DNA of 64,000 bases from Desulfarculus sp. (GTDB taxonomy: Bacteria > Desulfobacterota > Desulfarculia > Desulfarculales > Desulfarculaceae), in the NCBI GenBank assembly GCA_016218705.1, contig JACRDC010000053.1:79612-143611 (forward strand), written 5' to 3'. Both the position numbers and the translations under genes were made by a program. The notes below the pieces were generated by a model. It was not told where the DNA came from. It ran no database searches and saw only the letters and a program-made list of their open reading frames with translations. Each line of letters starts with the position of its first letter. Position 1 is the first letter of the stretch. This document shows positions 34,573 to 49,031 of this stretch, one piece after another.

Positions 34573-37473
34573 GTGACCGAAGCAGACCGGCAATATTACC
34601 TGGGCCTGGGCCAACTCCTCAAGGTGGGGGCCAACACCCCCCTTTGGCTCAACCAGGGCCCCCTGGCCTGGGTGGTGCTCACGGGAGCGGTGGATGTCTT
34701 TGCCCTGGCCATGGCCGAGGGCCATATCGCCGGCCCCCGCTACCATCTGTTCCGCGCCGGCGAGGGCCAGGCCATCTTGGGCCTGGCGCCCGAGCAATGC
34801 CGGGACATGGCCCTGGTGGCCGTGGGCGTGCCGGGCACCAGCCTGGCCCAGATGACCCGCGCCCAGTTGCTGGACCCCGGCCAGCCCGCCCCTCGCCGCC
34901 AGGCCGCCGCCGCCATGCTGGACACCTGGGTCAACGGGTTGGCCCAGGGCTGGGAGGGCGCTCCCCTGCCCGGGCCGCCCGCCCCCCTGGGGCCTGGCCG
35001 CGAAATCGTCCTGGCCCCCGGTCAGGTGGGCCTGGGCTCCAAGCAGACGCTTTGGCTGCGCCTCTCGCGCGGCCAGGTCCGGGTCCTGGACCGCCCTGAG
35101 TTGGCCTCGGTCACGGCCGGGCCGTTCATCCCCCTGCCGCCCGTGACCTGGATCAAGGCCCTGGAGGATTCGGCCCTGGAGGCCGTGGACGCCGCCGGCC
35201 TGCTGGAAGCCGACCCCCAGGGCCTGTCCCTGGACCGTTTCCATGACCAGGCGCTGAAGGTCTTCCTGTCCCTGGGCTCGGAGCGCCTGGCCCGCCAGGA
35301 CCGGGAGATGGCCGCGCTCGACGCGCGCGCCCAGGAGGCCCAGGAAGAGGCCCTGGGGCGGCTGGCCGCGGTGTTGCAGCAAACCAGCGGCCCTAGGCCC
35401 TACGCCGGCCAGGGCGCCATTGGCCTGCTGGCGGCCTGCCGGGCGGTGGCCGGACACCTGGGTATTGACCCGCGCACACCCCCCAGCGGCTGGGAGACCG
35501 GCGACACGGTCGAGTCGGTGATGCGCCTGGCCCGGGCCTGGCGGGTGCGCGTGCGCCCGGTGACCCTGGATGCCGGTTGGTGGACCAGGGACAACGGCCC
35601 CCTGCTGGGCACCGCCCAGGCCGACGGCCGCCCCCTGGCCCTCCTGCCGGCCTCGCCCGGCTCCTACCAGCTTTACGATCCAGCCGTCCGCGCCCGCCGC
35701 CCCCTGGACGCCGGGGCCGCGGCGGAGCTGGACCTGGTGGCCTACATGTTCTACCGGCCCCTGCCCCCGCATGCCCTGGGCGCCCGGGAGCTGGTCAAGT
35801 TCGGCTGCCGGGGGCTGTCCAAGGACCTGTGGATGGTCCTTCTGATGGGGATATGCGGCGGCCTCTTGAGCATGGTCGCGCCGGTGGCCACGGGCCTGAT
35901 CTTCGACTCCATCATCCCCAGCGCCGAGCGCTTGCAGCTCTCGCAGATGATCGTGGCCCTGGCCGTGGTGGCCCTGACCGGCTCCATGTTCCGCGTGGTG
36001 CGCAACCTGGCCATGCTCAGGGTGGAAGGCAAGATGGACGCCGAGATACAGGCCGGGGTGTGGGACCGCCTGCTGGCCCTGCCGGTGCCCTTCTTCCGGG
36101 GTTACACCGCCGGCGATTTGGCCAACCGCGCCAACGGCATCAGCACCATGCGCCGCATCATGACCAGCACCATGACCAGCTCGGTCATGACCGGCATCTT
36201 CTCCTTGTTCAGCTTCGCGCTCTTGTTCTACTACGACTGGATTCTGGCCCTGGTGAGCTCCCTGGTGGTGGTCCCGGGGGTCGTGGCCGCGGTGGTCCTG
36301 GGCATGCTCAAGCTGGGCTACCAGCGCCCCATGCTGGACACCCAGGGCCGCATCGCCGGCCTGGTCCTGCAAGTCATCTCCGGCATTGACAAGCTGCACG
36401 TGGCCGGGGTGGAGGAACGGTCCTTGCTCTCCTGGTCCGGGCTGTTCTCCGGGCAGAAGGAGCTGGGCTACAAAAGCGCCCGCCTCCAGAACATACTGTC
36501 CATGATCAACTCGGGCCTGCCCATCCTGGGCACCGGCCTGCTCTATTACTGGATGGCCTTTCACGGCCATGGGCTCTCCACCGGCGACTTCATGGCCTTC
36601 ACCGCCGCCTTCGGCAATTTTCTCTCGGGCATGCTGGCGCTCACCACCGGTTTCATCGCCATGCTGCAGATAGTGCCCATATACCAGCGGGCCAAGCCCA
36701 TCCTGGACACCCTGCCCGAGTTCGACCAAAGCAGTTCCGACCCCGGCCAGTTGAGCGGCGCCATAGAGCTGAGCCATCTGAGCTTCCGCTATTCCCCCGA
36801 GGGGCCGCTGATCCTCAACGACGTCTGCCTGTTTATCAAGCCCGGCCAGTTCGTGGCCCTGGCCGGCCCCAGCGGCTCGGGCAAGTCCACCCTGCTGCGT
36901 CTGCTCCTGGGCTTCGAGAAGCCCTCGTCGGGCGCGGTGCTCTACGACGGCCAAGACCTGGAGGACCTGGACAAGCAGGCGGTGCGCCGCCAACTGGGCG
37001 TGGTGCTTCAGGCCGGCAAGCTGACCCCCGGCGACATCCTCAGCAACATCGTGGGGGCCTCCAACCTGGGCGAGGACGCGGCCTGGGAGGCCGCGGAAAT
37101 GGCCGGCCTGGCCGACGACGTCCGGGCCATGCCCATGGGCATGCGCACCGTGATAAGCGAGGGCTCGGGCACGCTCTCCGGCGGCCAGGCCCAGCGCCTG
37201 TTGATCGCCAGGGCGGTGGTCAAAAAGCCGCGCGTCATCTTCCTTGACGAGGCCACCAGCGCCCTGGACAACCAGGTGCAGGCGGTGGTCACCGAGAGCA
37301 TGGTGCACCTGCGGGCCACCCGGGTGGTCATCGCCCACCGCTTGAGCACCATCCGTCACGCCGAGCACATCGTGGTCATGGACCACGGCAAGGTGATCGA
37401 GCAGGGCGGGTATGACGAGCTCATGGCCAACAACGGCCTGTTCGCCGAGTTGGCCCGGCGGCAGATGGCATGA
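34573..37473 (+). CDS. Second ABC permease-ATPase of the RiPP export system (NHLM ABC2 type)
   Basis: The 966-residue protein starts at GTG 34573, five bases after the peptidase-exporter stop; an open frame starting earlier would overlap that gene. Residues 1-420 hold no visible C39 triad and include a region that may be cyclic-nucleotide-domain-like (VVLTGAVDVFALAMAEG, FRAGEGQAILGL). Six membrane helices follow. The ATPase has Walker A GPSGSGKST near 765, signature TLSGGQAQRLLIAR near 869 and Walker B VIFLDEATSALD near 887. It probably forms a heterodimer with the C39 exporter, as inferred for paired NHLM transporters. Confidence 0.88.
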   Translation: MTEADRQYYLGLGQLLKVGANTPLWLNQGPLAWVVLTGAVDVFALAMAEGHIAGPRYHLFRAGEGQAILGLAPEQCRDMALVAVGVPGTSLAQMTRAQLLDPGQPAPRRQAAAAMLDTWVNGLAQGWEGAPLPGPPAPLGPGREIVLAPGQVGLGSKQTLWLRLSRGQVRVLDRPELASVTAGPFIPLPPVTWIKALEDSALEAVDAAGLLEADPQGLSLDRFHDQALKVFLSLGSERLARQDREMAALDARAQEAQEEALGRLAAVLQQTSGPRPYAGQGAIGLLAACRAVAGHLGIDPRTPPSGWETGDTVESVMRLARAWRVRVRPVTLDAGWWTRDNGPLLGTAQADGRPLALLPASPGSYQLYDPAVRARRPLDAGAAAELDLVAYMFYRPLPPHALGARELVKFGCRGLSKDLWMVLLMGICGGLLSMVAPVATGLIFDSIIPSAERLQLSQMIVALAVVALTGSMFRVVRNLAMLRVEGKMDAEIQAGVWDRLLALPVPFFRGYTAGDLANRANGISTMRRIMTSTMTSSVMTGIFSLFSFALLFYYDWILALVSSLVVVPGVVAAVVLGMLKLGYQRPMLDTQGRIAGLVLQVISGIDKLHVAGVEERSLLSWSGLFSGQKELGYKSARLQNILSMINSGLPILGTGLLYYWMAFHGHGLSTGDFMAFTAAFGNFLSGMLALTTGFIAMLQIVPIYQRAKPILDTLPEFDQSSSDPGQLSGAIELSHLSFRYSPEGPLILNDVCLFIKPGQFVALAGPSGSGKSTLLRLLLGFEKPSSGAVLYDGQDLEDLDKQAVRRQLGVVLQAGKLTPGDILSNIVGASNLGEDAAWEAAEMAGLADDVRAMPMGMRTVISEGSGTLSGGQAQRLLIARAVVKKPRVIFLDEATSALDNQVQAVVTESMVHLRATRVVIAHRLSTIRHAEHIVVMDHGKVIEQGGYDELMANNGLFAELARRQMA

Positions 37474-39089
37474 GCCAGACTGGCGGCCAGGACAGGTCCC
37501 TGCACGGACGCGTCTGGGGCAAGGTCTGCCTGCATCTCAACGGCCTGGGCCTGGCCTCCTCGGTCTGGGCCTTGGAGCGCTCGGGGGCCTTTGACCGCCT
37601 GGCCGCCAGCGCCGCCCCCCTGCCCCTGGCCGGGCTGGCGCAAGGTTGCGGCCTGCGTCAAGGCTACCTGCACCTGGCCTGCAAGCTGCTGGCCTCCCAG
37701 GGGCTGACGCGCTGCCCCGGCGGCGCTGGGCACCCCCAGGCGGCGGCGGAGCTGACCGGCCTGGGGCGGGCCTGGCTGGCGGCCCTGCCCGCCTACCACG
37801 GAGCGTTGGCGGTGCTGGACCTGGCCCAGGGCCTGGGCGCCTGGCTGGAGGGTGGCCCAGCCCCGCCGGGGGCCGCCGCCGGGGGCCAAGGCCAGGAGCC
37901 CGCCGCCGGCCCCCTGGCCACCGAGGCCCGGGCCCACGTCCGGGGGGGCCTGGTGGGGGCGGTGATGTGGCACTTCAGCCGCCTGGGTCTGTGGGAATAT
38001 TTGGAGGGACAGGGCGCGGACCTGGCCGGGCTGCCGGCCAACGCCGAGGCCCTGCGCCTGGGCCTGGAGGCCCTGGCCGCCGAGGGCTGGGCCTGGCTGC
38101 GGGATGGCCGGGCCGGCCTTACCGAAGAGGGCCGGCTGGCCCGTGCCTACGCCCCCCAGTACTTCGCCCCGGTCAGCTATTTGCCCACCTTCGCCGCCGC
38201 GCCGGACCTGCTGGCCGGCAAAAGCCCGCGGTTTGACCTGGCCCCCGACGGCCAGGGGCGCGAGCGCCACCTGGACCGCGCCCTGGACATAGCCCACAGC
38301 GGACAGGTCTTCCGGGCCACCTGCCGCCAGCCCTTCCTGGAGACCGTGCTACCCCTGTTCCAGGAGCCCGGCCTGGCCGCCCAGCCCACGCACGTGGTGG
38401 ATACCGGCTGCGGCGACGGCACCCTGCTGCTGGAGCTGTACCAGGCGGTGCGGAGCCAGACCCCGCGCGGCCGCCACCTGGAGCGCCACCCCCTGGTGAT
38501 GGTGGGCGCCGAGTTCAACCCCCAGGCCGGCCAGATCGCCCAGGAGCGGCTAAGCCGCGCGGGCGTGCCCCATGTGATGATGTTTGGCGACATCGCCGAC
38601 CCCGATGGCCTGGCCGCCGGCCTGGCCCAGCGCGGCATTGACCCCCAGGGGGTGTTGCACGTGAGCAAGTCGGTGCTGCACAACCGCGCCTGGCGGCCAG
38701 CCACCGGGCCGCAACCTGACTTGCCCGAGCCGCCGCCGCCCAGCGCCGCCGTGTTCCTGGCCCCCGGCGGGGAGCTGATCGCGCCCCGTGACCTGGCCCG
38801 CAACCTGGCGGCCACCCTGCGGGCCTGGCTGCCCCAGGCCGCCCGCCACGGCCTGGTGGTCATCGAGGCCCACACCGTGGACCCCGAGGCCGCCGCGCCC
38901 CTTCGCGCCCGGCATATCATCACCAGCCTTGACGCCTACCACGGCTATTCCCACCAATACCTGGTGGAGGCCGAGGTGCAGCGCTGGGCCGCGCGGGCCG
39001 CCGGCTTTGCCACCGCCTCGCGGCGCGACCTGGGCCAGGCCATGGTGGGCCGGCCCATCATGACCGTGGATCACCTGCGCCCGGCCTGA
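37470..39089 (+). CDS. Class I SAM-dependent methyltransferase, AprA-like, in RiPP cluster
   Basis: This 539-residue protein has an N-terminal helical region (GKVCLHLNGLGLASSVWALE) and a methyltransferase fold with motif I VVDTGCGDGTLLLEL near 310. GAEFNPQAGQIAQERL, MMFGDIADPDGLA and a VSKSVLHNRAW block follow. The HNR block recalls AprA-type methyltransferases from polyketide systems; that link is from memory and tentative. The gene overlaps the second ABC gene by ATGA, so it belongs to the RiPP operon and may add a methyl group to the peptide. Substrate and atom are unknown. Confidence 0.7.
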   Translation: MSQTGGQDRSLHGRVWGKVCLHLNGLGLASSVWALERSGAFDRLAASAAPLPLAGLAQGCGLRQGYLHLACKLLASQGLTRCPGGAGHPQAAAELTGLGRAWLAALPAYHGALAVLDLAQGLGAWLEGGPAPPGAAAGGQGQEPAAGPLATEARAHVRGGLVGAVMWHFSRLGLWEYLEGQGADLAGLPANAEALRLGLEALAAEGWAWLRDGRAGLTEEGRLARAYAPQYFAPVSYLPTFAAAPDLLAGKSPRFDLAPDGQGRERHLDRALDIAHSGQVFRATCRQPFLETVLPLFQEPGLAAQPTHVVDTGCGDGTLLLELYQAVRSQTPRGRHLERHPLVMVGAEFNPQAGQIAQERLSRAGVPHVMMFGDIADPDGLAAGLAQRGIDPQGVLHVSKSVLHNRAWRPATGPQPDLPEPPPPSAAVFLAPGGELIAPRDLARNLAATLRAWLPQAARHGLVVIEAHTVDPEAAAPLRARHIITSLDAYHGYSHQYLVEAEVQRWAARAAGFATASRRDLGQAMVGRPIMTVDHLRPA

Positions 39090-39121
39090 GGGCCAGGCGG
39101 CCAGACACCGGGAGACAAGCT

Positions 39122-40216
39122 TTGCTCGCCGAGCCCAGCCTCGCCGTCTTCGACAGCCCCCTACCCCTGACCAGCGGGGCCAGCCTGCCCGGCGGCTATC
39201 AGATCGCCTACGAGACCTATGGGCGGCTCTCGCCCCGGGCCGACAACGCCATCCTGGTCTGCCATGGGCTCACGGCCAACGCCCACGCCGCCGGGCGCCA
39301 CGCGCCGGCAGACCCCAAGCCCGGCTGGTGGGACCAGGCCATCGGGCCGGGCCGGCCCTTGGACACCGACAATCATCTGGTGGTCTGCTCCAACCTGCTG
39401 GGCGGTTGCGGTGGCAGCAGCGGACCGGCCTCGCCCCATCCCCAGGATGGCAGGCCCTGGGCCTTGCGCTGGCCGGTGCTGACCATCGCCGACATGGTGG
39501 ACGCCCAGGCCAGGCTGGCCGACCGGCTGGGCATAGAGCGCTGGCGGGCCGTGGTGGGCGGCTGCATGGGCGGTTTTCAGGTCCTGGAATGGCTGGCCCG
39601 GTATCCCGCGCGGGTGGACGACGCCCTGGCCATCAGCACCTCGGCCCGGGTCTCGGCCCACACCCTGGCCCTGTGGGAGGTAGTGCGCGAGGCCATCCGG
39701 CGCGACCCGGCCTTCCAGGGCGGAGACTACTACGGCGGCCCCGCCCCCCTGGCGGGCATGGGCCTGGGCACCATGTTCGGCATGATGATCTGGATGAGCC
39801 GCCAGGTGATGGCTCAGCGCTTTGGGCTGCGCCTGGCCCAGGGCCATGAGCCCCGCTACACCCTGGAGCCCGAGTTCGCCATCCAGGCCTTTTTTCAGCA
39901 GGTGGCCCAGAACGGGGCGCGGGGCTTTGACCCCAACTCGCTTATCTACCTGACCAAGGCCATGGACTTTTTCGACCTGTCCCGGGGCCGCCCCAGCCTG
40001 GCCCAGGCCTTTGCCGGCGGCCGGGCGCGCGTGCTCCTGGTCAGCTACGACAGCGACTGGCGCTATCCGCCCGAGGACTCCGAGGAGCTGCGCCAGGCCA
40101 TGGCCGCGGCGGGCCTGGTGGCGGAGCACCTGGTGCTGCACAGCGAGTTCGGCCACGGGGCCTTCATCTACGACTCCGCCGGCGTGGGCCGGGCCATGGC
40201 CGAGTTCCTGGCCTGA
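39122..40216 (+). CDS. MetX-like alpha/beta-hydrolase acyltransferase with Cys at the nucleophile position
   Basis: This 364-residue protein starts at TTG 39122, with GGGAG seven bases upstream. It has the homoserine O-acetyltransferase layout: YETYGRLSPRADNAILVCHG, NLLGGCGGSSGPASPHP, the nucleophile elbow VVGGCMGGFQVLEW, D312 in SDWRYPP and H345 in SEFGHGAFI. The usual nucleophile is Ser in GGSMGG; here it is C148. The canonical GHDAF is GHGAF. It may be methionine-pathway MetX with a thiol nucleophile, or a divergent acyltransferase. It follows the RiPP methyltransferase by 32 bases, so membership in that operon is possible but unproven. Confidence 0.75.
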   Translation: MLAEPSLAVFDSPLPLTSGASLPGGYQIAYETYGRLSPRADNAILVCHGLTANAHAAGRHAPADPKPGWWDQAIGPGRPLDTDNHLVVCSNLLGGCGGSSGPASPHPQDGRPWALRWPVLTIADMVDAQARLADRLGIERWRAVVGGCMGGFQVLEWLARYPARVDDALAISTSARVSAHTLALWEVVREAIRRDPAFQGGDYYGGPAPLAGMGLGTMFGMMIWMSRQVMAQRFGLRLAQGHEPRYTLEPEFAIQAFFQQVAQNGARGFDPNSLIYLTKAMDFFDLSRGRPSLAQAFAGGRARVLLVSYDSDWRYPPEDSEELRQAMAAAGLVAEHLVLHSEFGHGAFIYDSAGVGRAMAEFLA

Positions 40217-40235
40217 GGGCCGCGCATCTGGCCGG

Positions 40236-40655
<420 letters not shown>

Positions 40656-40667
40656 GGGCAACCGGAC

Positions 40668-40693
40668 CAGGAAGCCGAAGGCATGGCTTCCTG
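40668..40693. repeat. Short inverted repeat upstream of yjbQ-like gene
   Basis: CAGGAAGCC (40668-40676) and GGCTTCCTG (40685-40693) form a nine-base-pair hairpin around the loop GAAGGCAT. It lies just before the YjbQ start on the minus strand and could be a transcript structure or a degenerate relative of the hairpin arrays further on. Confidence 0.35.
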
Positions 40694-40764
40694 CCTTTCA
40701 TAGCTTAGGGAGTAGTTTGGCATCCATGGATGGTCATCGGGCGTTTGCCCATATCAGAGATAGC

Positions 40765-40884
40765 TGTCATCGCGAGCGCAGCGAAGCGATCTCCCGCTTC
40801 ATTCCATCCTTGCCGCCATGCTGGAAATGGCGAAGCGGGAGATTGCTTCGTCGCATCCCTCCTGGGATGCTCCTCGCAATGACA
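40765..40884. repeat. Palindromic intergenic repeat (MITE/REP-like)
   Basis: This 120-base imperfect inverted repeat fills most of the gap between yjbQ-like and korB genes. The left arm is TGTCATCGCGAGCGCAGCGA plus AGCGATCTCCCGCTTC. The right arm is GAAGCGGGAGATTGCTTCGT, continuing to CTCGCAATGACA at 40884. An element of this wording, with TCATTGCGAG ends and AAGCAATCTC inside, recurs between genes in many bacterial genomes as I know them. It is probably non-coding and mobile in origin. Confidence 0.65.
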
Positions 40885-40947
40885 CGGCTCCCAGATTGGT
40901 TGTGCCGCCGATGATGACCAATATCCCCCGGTGAGGCCATCGCAGGC

Positions 40948-41799
40948 CTACAAGAATTTCTCCATCACGTGCCGCAACGCCTCCCCATCCACCCCCTGCC
41001 GGGCCAGCGGGCCAGCCTCCAGCATTGGGAAGTGGCTGGCGTAGCCCGGCCGCCCGCCGCGATAGATCACCCCCAGGGGGAACCTGGGGCCGGGGTTGGC
41101 GGTCAACTCCAGGGCGGCGTGCCAGTCCGTGGGGTCGTGCTCGTCGCCCAGCATATAGGTGTGCTCCTTGTACCAGGCGAAGGTGTTGACCTTGTTGAAG
41201 GAGACGCAGGGCTGGAACACGTCCACCAGGGCCAGGCCGGGCGTGGCCAGGGCTTCCTTTATCAGCCCGGCCAGGTGCTCCACCTCGCCGCTGAAGCCCC
41301 GGGCCACCAGGCTGGCCTTGTGCAGCACGGCCACGGCCAGGGGGTTGAAGGGCGTGGCCCACACGCCCTCGGGCTGGGCCTTGGTGACGAAGCCCTCCAG
41401 GCTGGTGGGGCTGGCCTGGCCCTTGGTCAGGCCGTAGACCTGGTTGTCGTGCACAATGAGCGTCAGGTCAATGTTGCGCCTGAGGGCGGCCAGGAAGTGA
41501 TTGCCGCCCTCGCCGTAGTTGCAGCCGTCGCCGCTCTCGCAGACGATCTTCAGATCGCGGTTGGCCAGGCGGGCGCCGGTGGCCGCCGGCAGGCCCCGGC
41601 CGTGCAGGCCGTTGAAGGCGTTGCAGCGCAGATAGTGGGGCATCTTGGCCGCCTGGCCGATGCCCGACACAAAAAGCACCTGGTGGGGCTCCAGGCCGCT
41701 GGCCACCAGGGCCTTTTTGATGGCCTGGCGGATGTTGAAGTTGCCGCAGCCCGGGCACCAGGCGGTGGTGATGTCGCCGTAATCCTCCAGGGTGGCCAT
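40948..41799 (-). CDS. korB: 2-oxoacid:ferredoxin oxidoreductase beta subunit
   Basis: This is a 283-residue thiamine-pyrophosphate subunit. Recognisable parts are TTAWCPGCGNFNIRQAI (start of the TPP domain, with cluster-type cysteines), SGIGQAAKMPHYLRCNAFNG with LHGRGLPAATGARLAN, and the diphosphate-binding block CESGDGCNYGEGGNHFLAAL. With the fused partner encoded upstream it oxidises a 2-oxoacid with CoA and reduces ferredoxin; 2-oxoglutarate is the likeliest substrate but pyruvate-like acids cannot be excluded. GGGAGGGA precedes the ATG, 15 bases after the korA stop. Anaerobic lifestyle fits. Confidence 0.9.
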   Translation of the reverse strand: MATLEDYGDITTAWCPGCGNFNIRQAIKKALVASGLEPHQVLFVSGIGQAAKMPHYLRCNAFNGLHGRGLPAATGARLANRDLKIVCESGDGCNYGEGGNHFLAALRRNIDLTLIVHDNQVYGLTKGQASPTSLEGFVTKAQPEGVWATPFNPLAVAVLHKASLVARGFSGEVEHLAGLIKEALATPGLALVDVFQPCVSFNKVNTFAWYKEHTYMLGDEHDPTDWHAALELTANPGPRFPLGVIYRGGRPGYASHFPMLEAGPLARQGVDGEALRHVMEKFL

Positions 41800-41814
41800 G
41801 GGCGTCCCTCCCTC

Positions 41815-43500
41815 TCAGAGCGCCAGTTGGCGCAGGATGTATTCGGGGGTGATGGGCAGGCCGTCGTAACGCGGGAGCAGGCGGCCCACGCTGAACCCGG
41901 TCTCGCGGCGGATCAAGGCCGCCAGTTGGCCGGTGGCGTTGCCCTCCACCATCACCACCTGGCCGGCCTGGCCGAAGCGCTCCAGGAAGTCCTCCCCGGC
42001 CAGGGGCCAGACCTGGCGGAAGTGGCAGACGCCCACCCGGCGGCCCTGGGCGTCAAGCTGGGCGGCGGCTTCCTCCAGGCTACCCAGGGTGCTGCCCCAG
42101 CCCACCAGCAGGATGTCAGGGTCCGGGGGGCCGCTGAAGCTGGGCGGCAGGCGATCGGCAATGAGGCCCGCCAGCTTGCGCAGGCGCTTGTCCTGCATGG
42201 TCACGCGCACGCCCAGGTCCTCGGTGAGGTGGCCGTCCTCGGTGTGCTCGTCGCTGTCGCTGACCACCAGGGCACGCGATAGCCCCGGCAGGGCGCGCGG
42301 CGAGACGCCATTGTCGGTCAGCGCGTAGCGCCGGTAGCCGGCCTCGTCGGCTACGGTCTGCAAGCCGGAGCGCACCGGCTCCACGGCCCCCAGGTCAAAG
42401 GGCTGGCAGGCGCGGTAGGAGTCGGCCAAAAACTGGTCAGTGAGGATGAAGACCGGCCCTTGGTGTTTCTCGGCCTGGGCCAGGGCCAAGGCCGCCAGGC
42501 TGAAACAGTCCTCCACGCCGCCAGGGGCGTAGATGGCCCGGGGGAACTCGCCGTGGCCGGCGAAGAGGGCCAGCTCCAGGTCGCCCTGCTCGGTGCGGGT
42601 GGGCAGCCCCGTGGCCGGGCCGGGGCGCATGGCCAGGGCAATCAAGATAGGCGTCTCGCTCATGCCCGCCAGGCTGACGCCCTCGCACATCAGGGCGAAG
42701 CCGCCGCCCGAGGTGCAGACCATGGCCGGCGCGCCCGCGTAGGCCGCGCCCAGGGCCATGTTGATGGCCGCGATCTCGTCCTCGGCCTGCTCGCAGACCA
42801 CGCCCAGGGCCTTGGCGTGGGCGATGGCCGTGAGCGCGATGGAGGTGGAGGGGGTCATGGGGTAGAAGGCCAGGAACTTGAGCCCCGCCGCCAAGGCGCC
42901 CAGGGCCAGGGCCTCGTTGCCGTTTATCATCAGGCGCGGGGCCGCCGGGATGGGCGGAGGCAGGGGCGCGAAGCCGGTATTCTGGGAGGCCGTGAAGTCA
43001 TAGGCCGCCGCCAGGGCCGCGCGGTTTTTCTCGGTAACCTCGGGCGTCATCTTCTTGCCTAAAAAGGCGGCCAGCTCCCGGGCGATGAGGGGCATCTCCA
43101 GGCCCAGCAGGCTGGCGGCCACCCCCAGGGCCACGGTGTTCTGATAGCGCGCCGGGGCCAGCTCGGCGTAGGGCACGTTGAGGCAGGGGGCCAGGCCGCA
43201 GGTGAGCCCGCTGTCGGCGATGACCTGGGCGCCGGCGCGCAAATCCTTGGCGTGCAGGTCCAGGCTCTCTTGGTCCAGGGCCACCAGGAGGTCAACCCCC
43301 TCGCGGGGGGCGGCCTGGGGGCCGGGGGCGGTGCGGATGCGGAAGGTGTTGTGCCCGCCGCGCACCCGCGAGAGGTAGTCCTGGGTGACCAGGATATGGT
43401 AGCCGCGCCTGACCAGGGCCTTGGCCAGCACCTGGCCGATGGTCACCAGGCCTTGCCCGGCCTCGCCGCCGATGAGGATATCCAGGGCCTCGCTCGCCAT
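41815..43500 (-). CDS. korA: 2-oxoacid:ferredoxin oxidoreductase, fused gamma-alpha subunit
   Basis: Start is ATG 43500; an open frame continues upstream without supporting features. Of 561 residues, about 1-190 are the gamma domain (ILIGGEAGQGLVTIGQVLAK, then DYLSRVRGGHNTFRIRT). The alpha domain follows (LMINGNEALALGALAAGLKF, YPMTPSTSI, EQAEDEIAAINMALGAAYAG, TSGGGFALMCEGVSLAGM and ARLIRRETG-like C-terminus). Gamma-alpha fusion is usual for Kor enzymes. The pair supplies reduced ferredoxin or, in reverse, fixes carbon dioxide in a reductive pathway. It is co-transcribed with the beta gene. Confidence 0.9.
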   Translation of the reverse strand: MASEALDILIGGEAGQGLVTIGQVLAKALVRRGYHILVTQDYLSRVRGGHNTFRIRTAPGPQAAPREGVDLLVALDQESLDLHAKDLRAGAQVIADSGLTCGLAPCLNVPYAELAPARYQNTVALGVAASLLGLEMPLIARELAAFLGKKMTPEVTEKNRAALAAAYDFTASQNTGFAPLPPPIPAAPRLMINGNEALALGALAAGLKFLAFYPMTPSTSIALTAIAHAKALGVVCEQAEDEIAAINMALGAAYAGAPAMVCTSGGGFALMCEGVSLAGMSETPILIALAMRPGPATGLPTRTEQGDLELALFAGHGEFPRAIYAPGGVEDCFSLAALALAQAEKHQGPVFILTDQFLADSYRACQPFDLGAVEPVRSGLQTVADEAGYRRYALTDNGVSPRALPGLSRALVVSDSDEHTEDGHLTEDLGVRVTMQDKRLRKLAGLIADRLPPSFSGPPDPDILLVGWGSTLGSLEEAAAQLDAQGRRVGVCHFRQVWPLAGEDFLERFGQAGQVVMVEGNATGQLAALIRRETGFSVGRLLPRYDGLPITPEYILRQLAL

Positions 43501-43661
43501 GCGCACCGCCTTTGCCGTCCGCCAGGGGGATTGGTTGATGTAATCATGGTAGCAGAGCGGGCGGGGGTGGAAACAGATATTCAGGGCGGATGGCGCTGGC
43601 CATCCTGCCGGCTGGGGCGTATGACACGCCCGCGCGGCGGGGTCCCCGGCCCGGGGCGCCT

Positions 43662-48989
<5,328 letters not shown>

Positions 48990-49031
48990 CTGACTAGGAG
49001 CCTGTCGGAGTAATACGCAGTCAGGCTCATA

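Noticed and set aside
34552..37386. A 944-codon open frame on the minus strand across the second ABC gene
   Set aside because: It mirrors a well-supported ABC protein and has low-complexity composition rich in Gly, Gln, His and Ala, with no recognisable domain.
17661..39089. The cluster considered as a lanthipeptide or thiazole/oxazole RiPP locus
   Set aside because: No LanB/LanM-like dehydratase, LanC cyclase or YcaO protein is visible, and the core has only one Cys.
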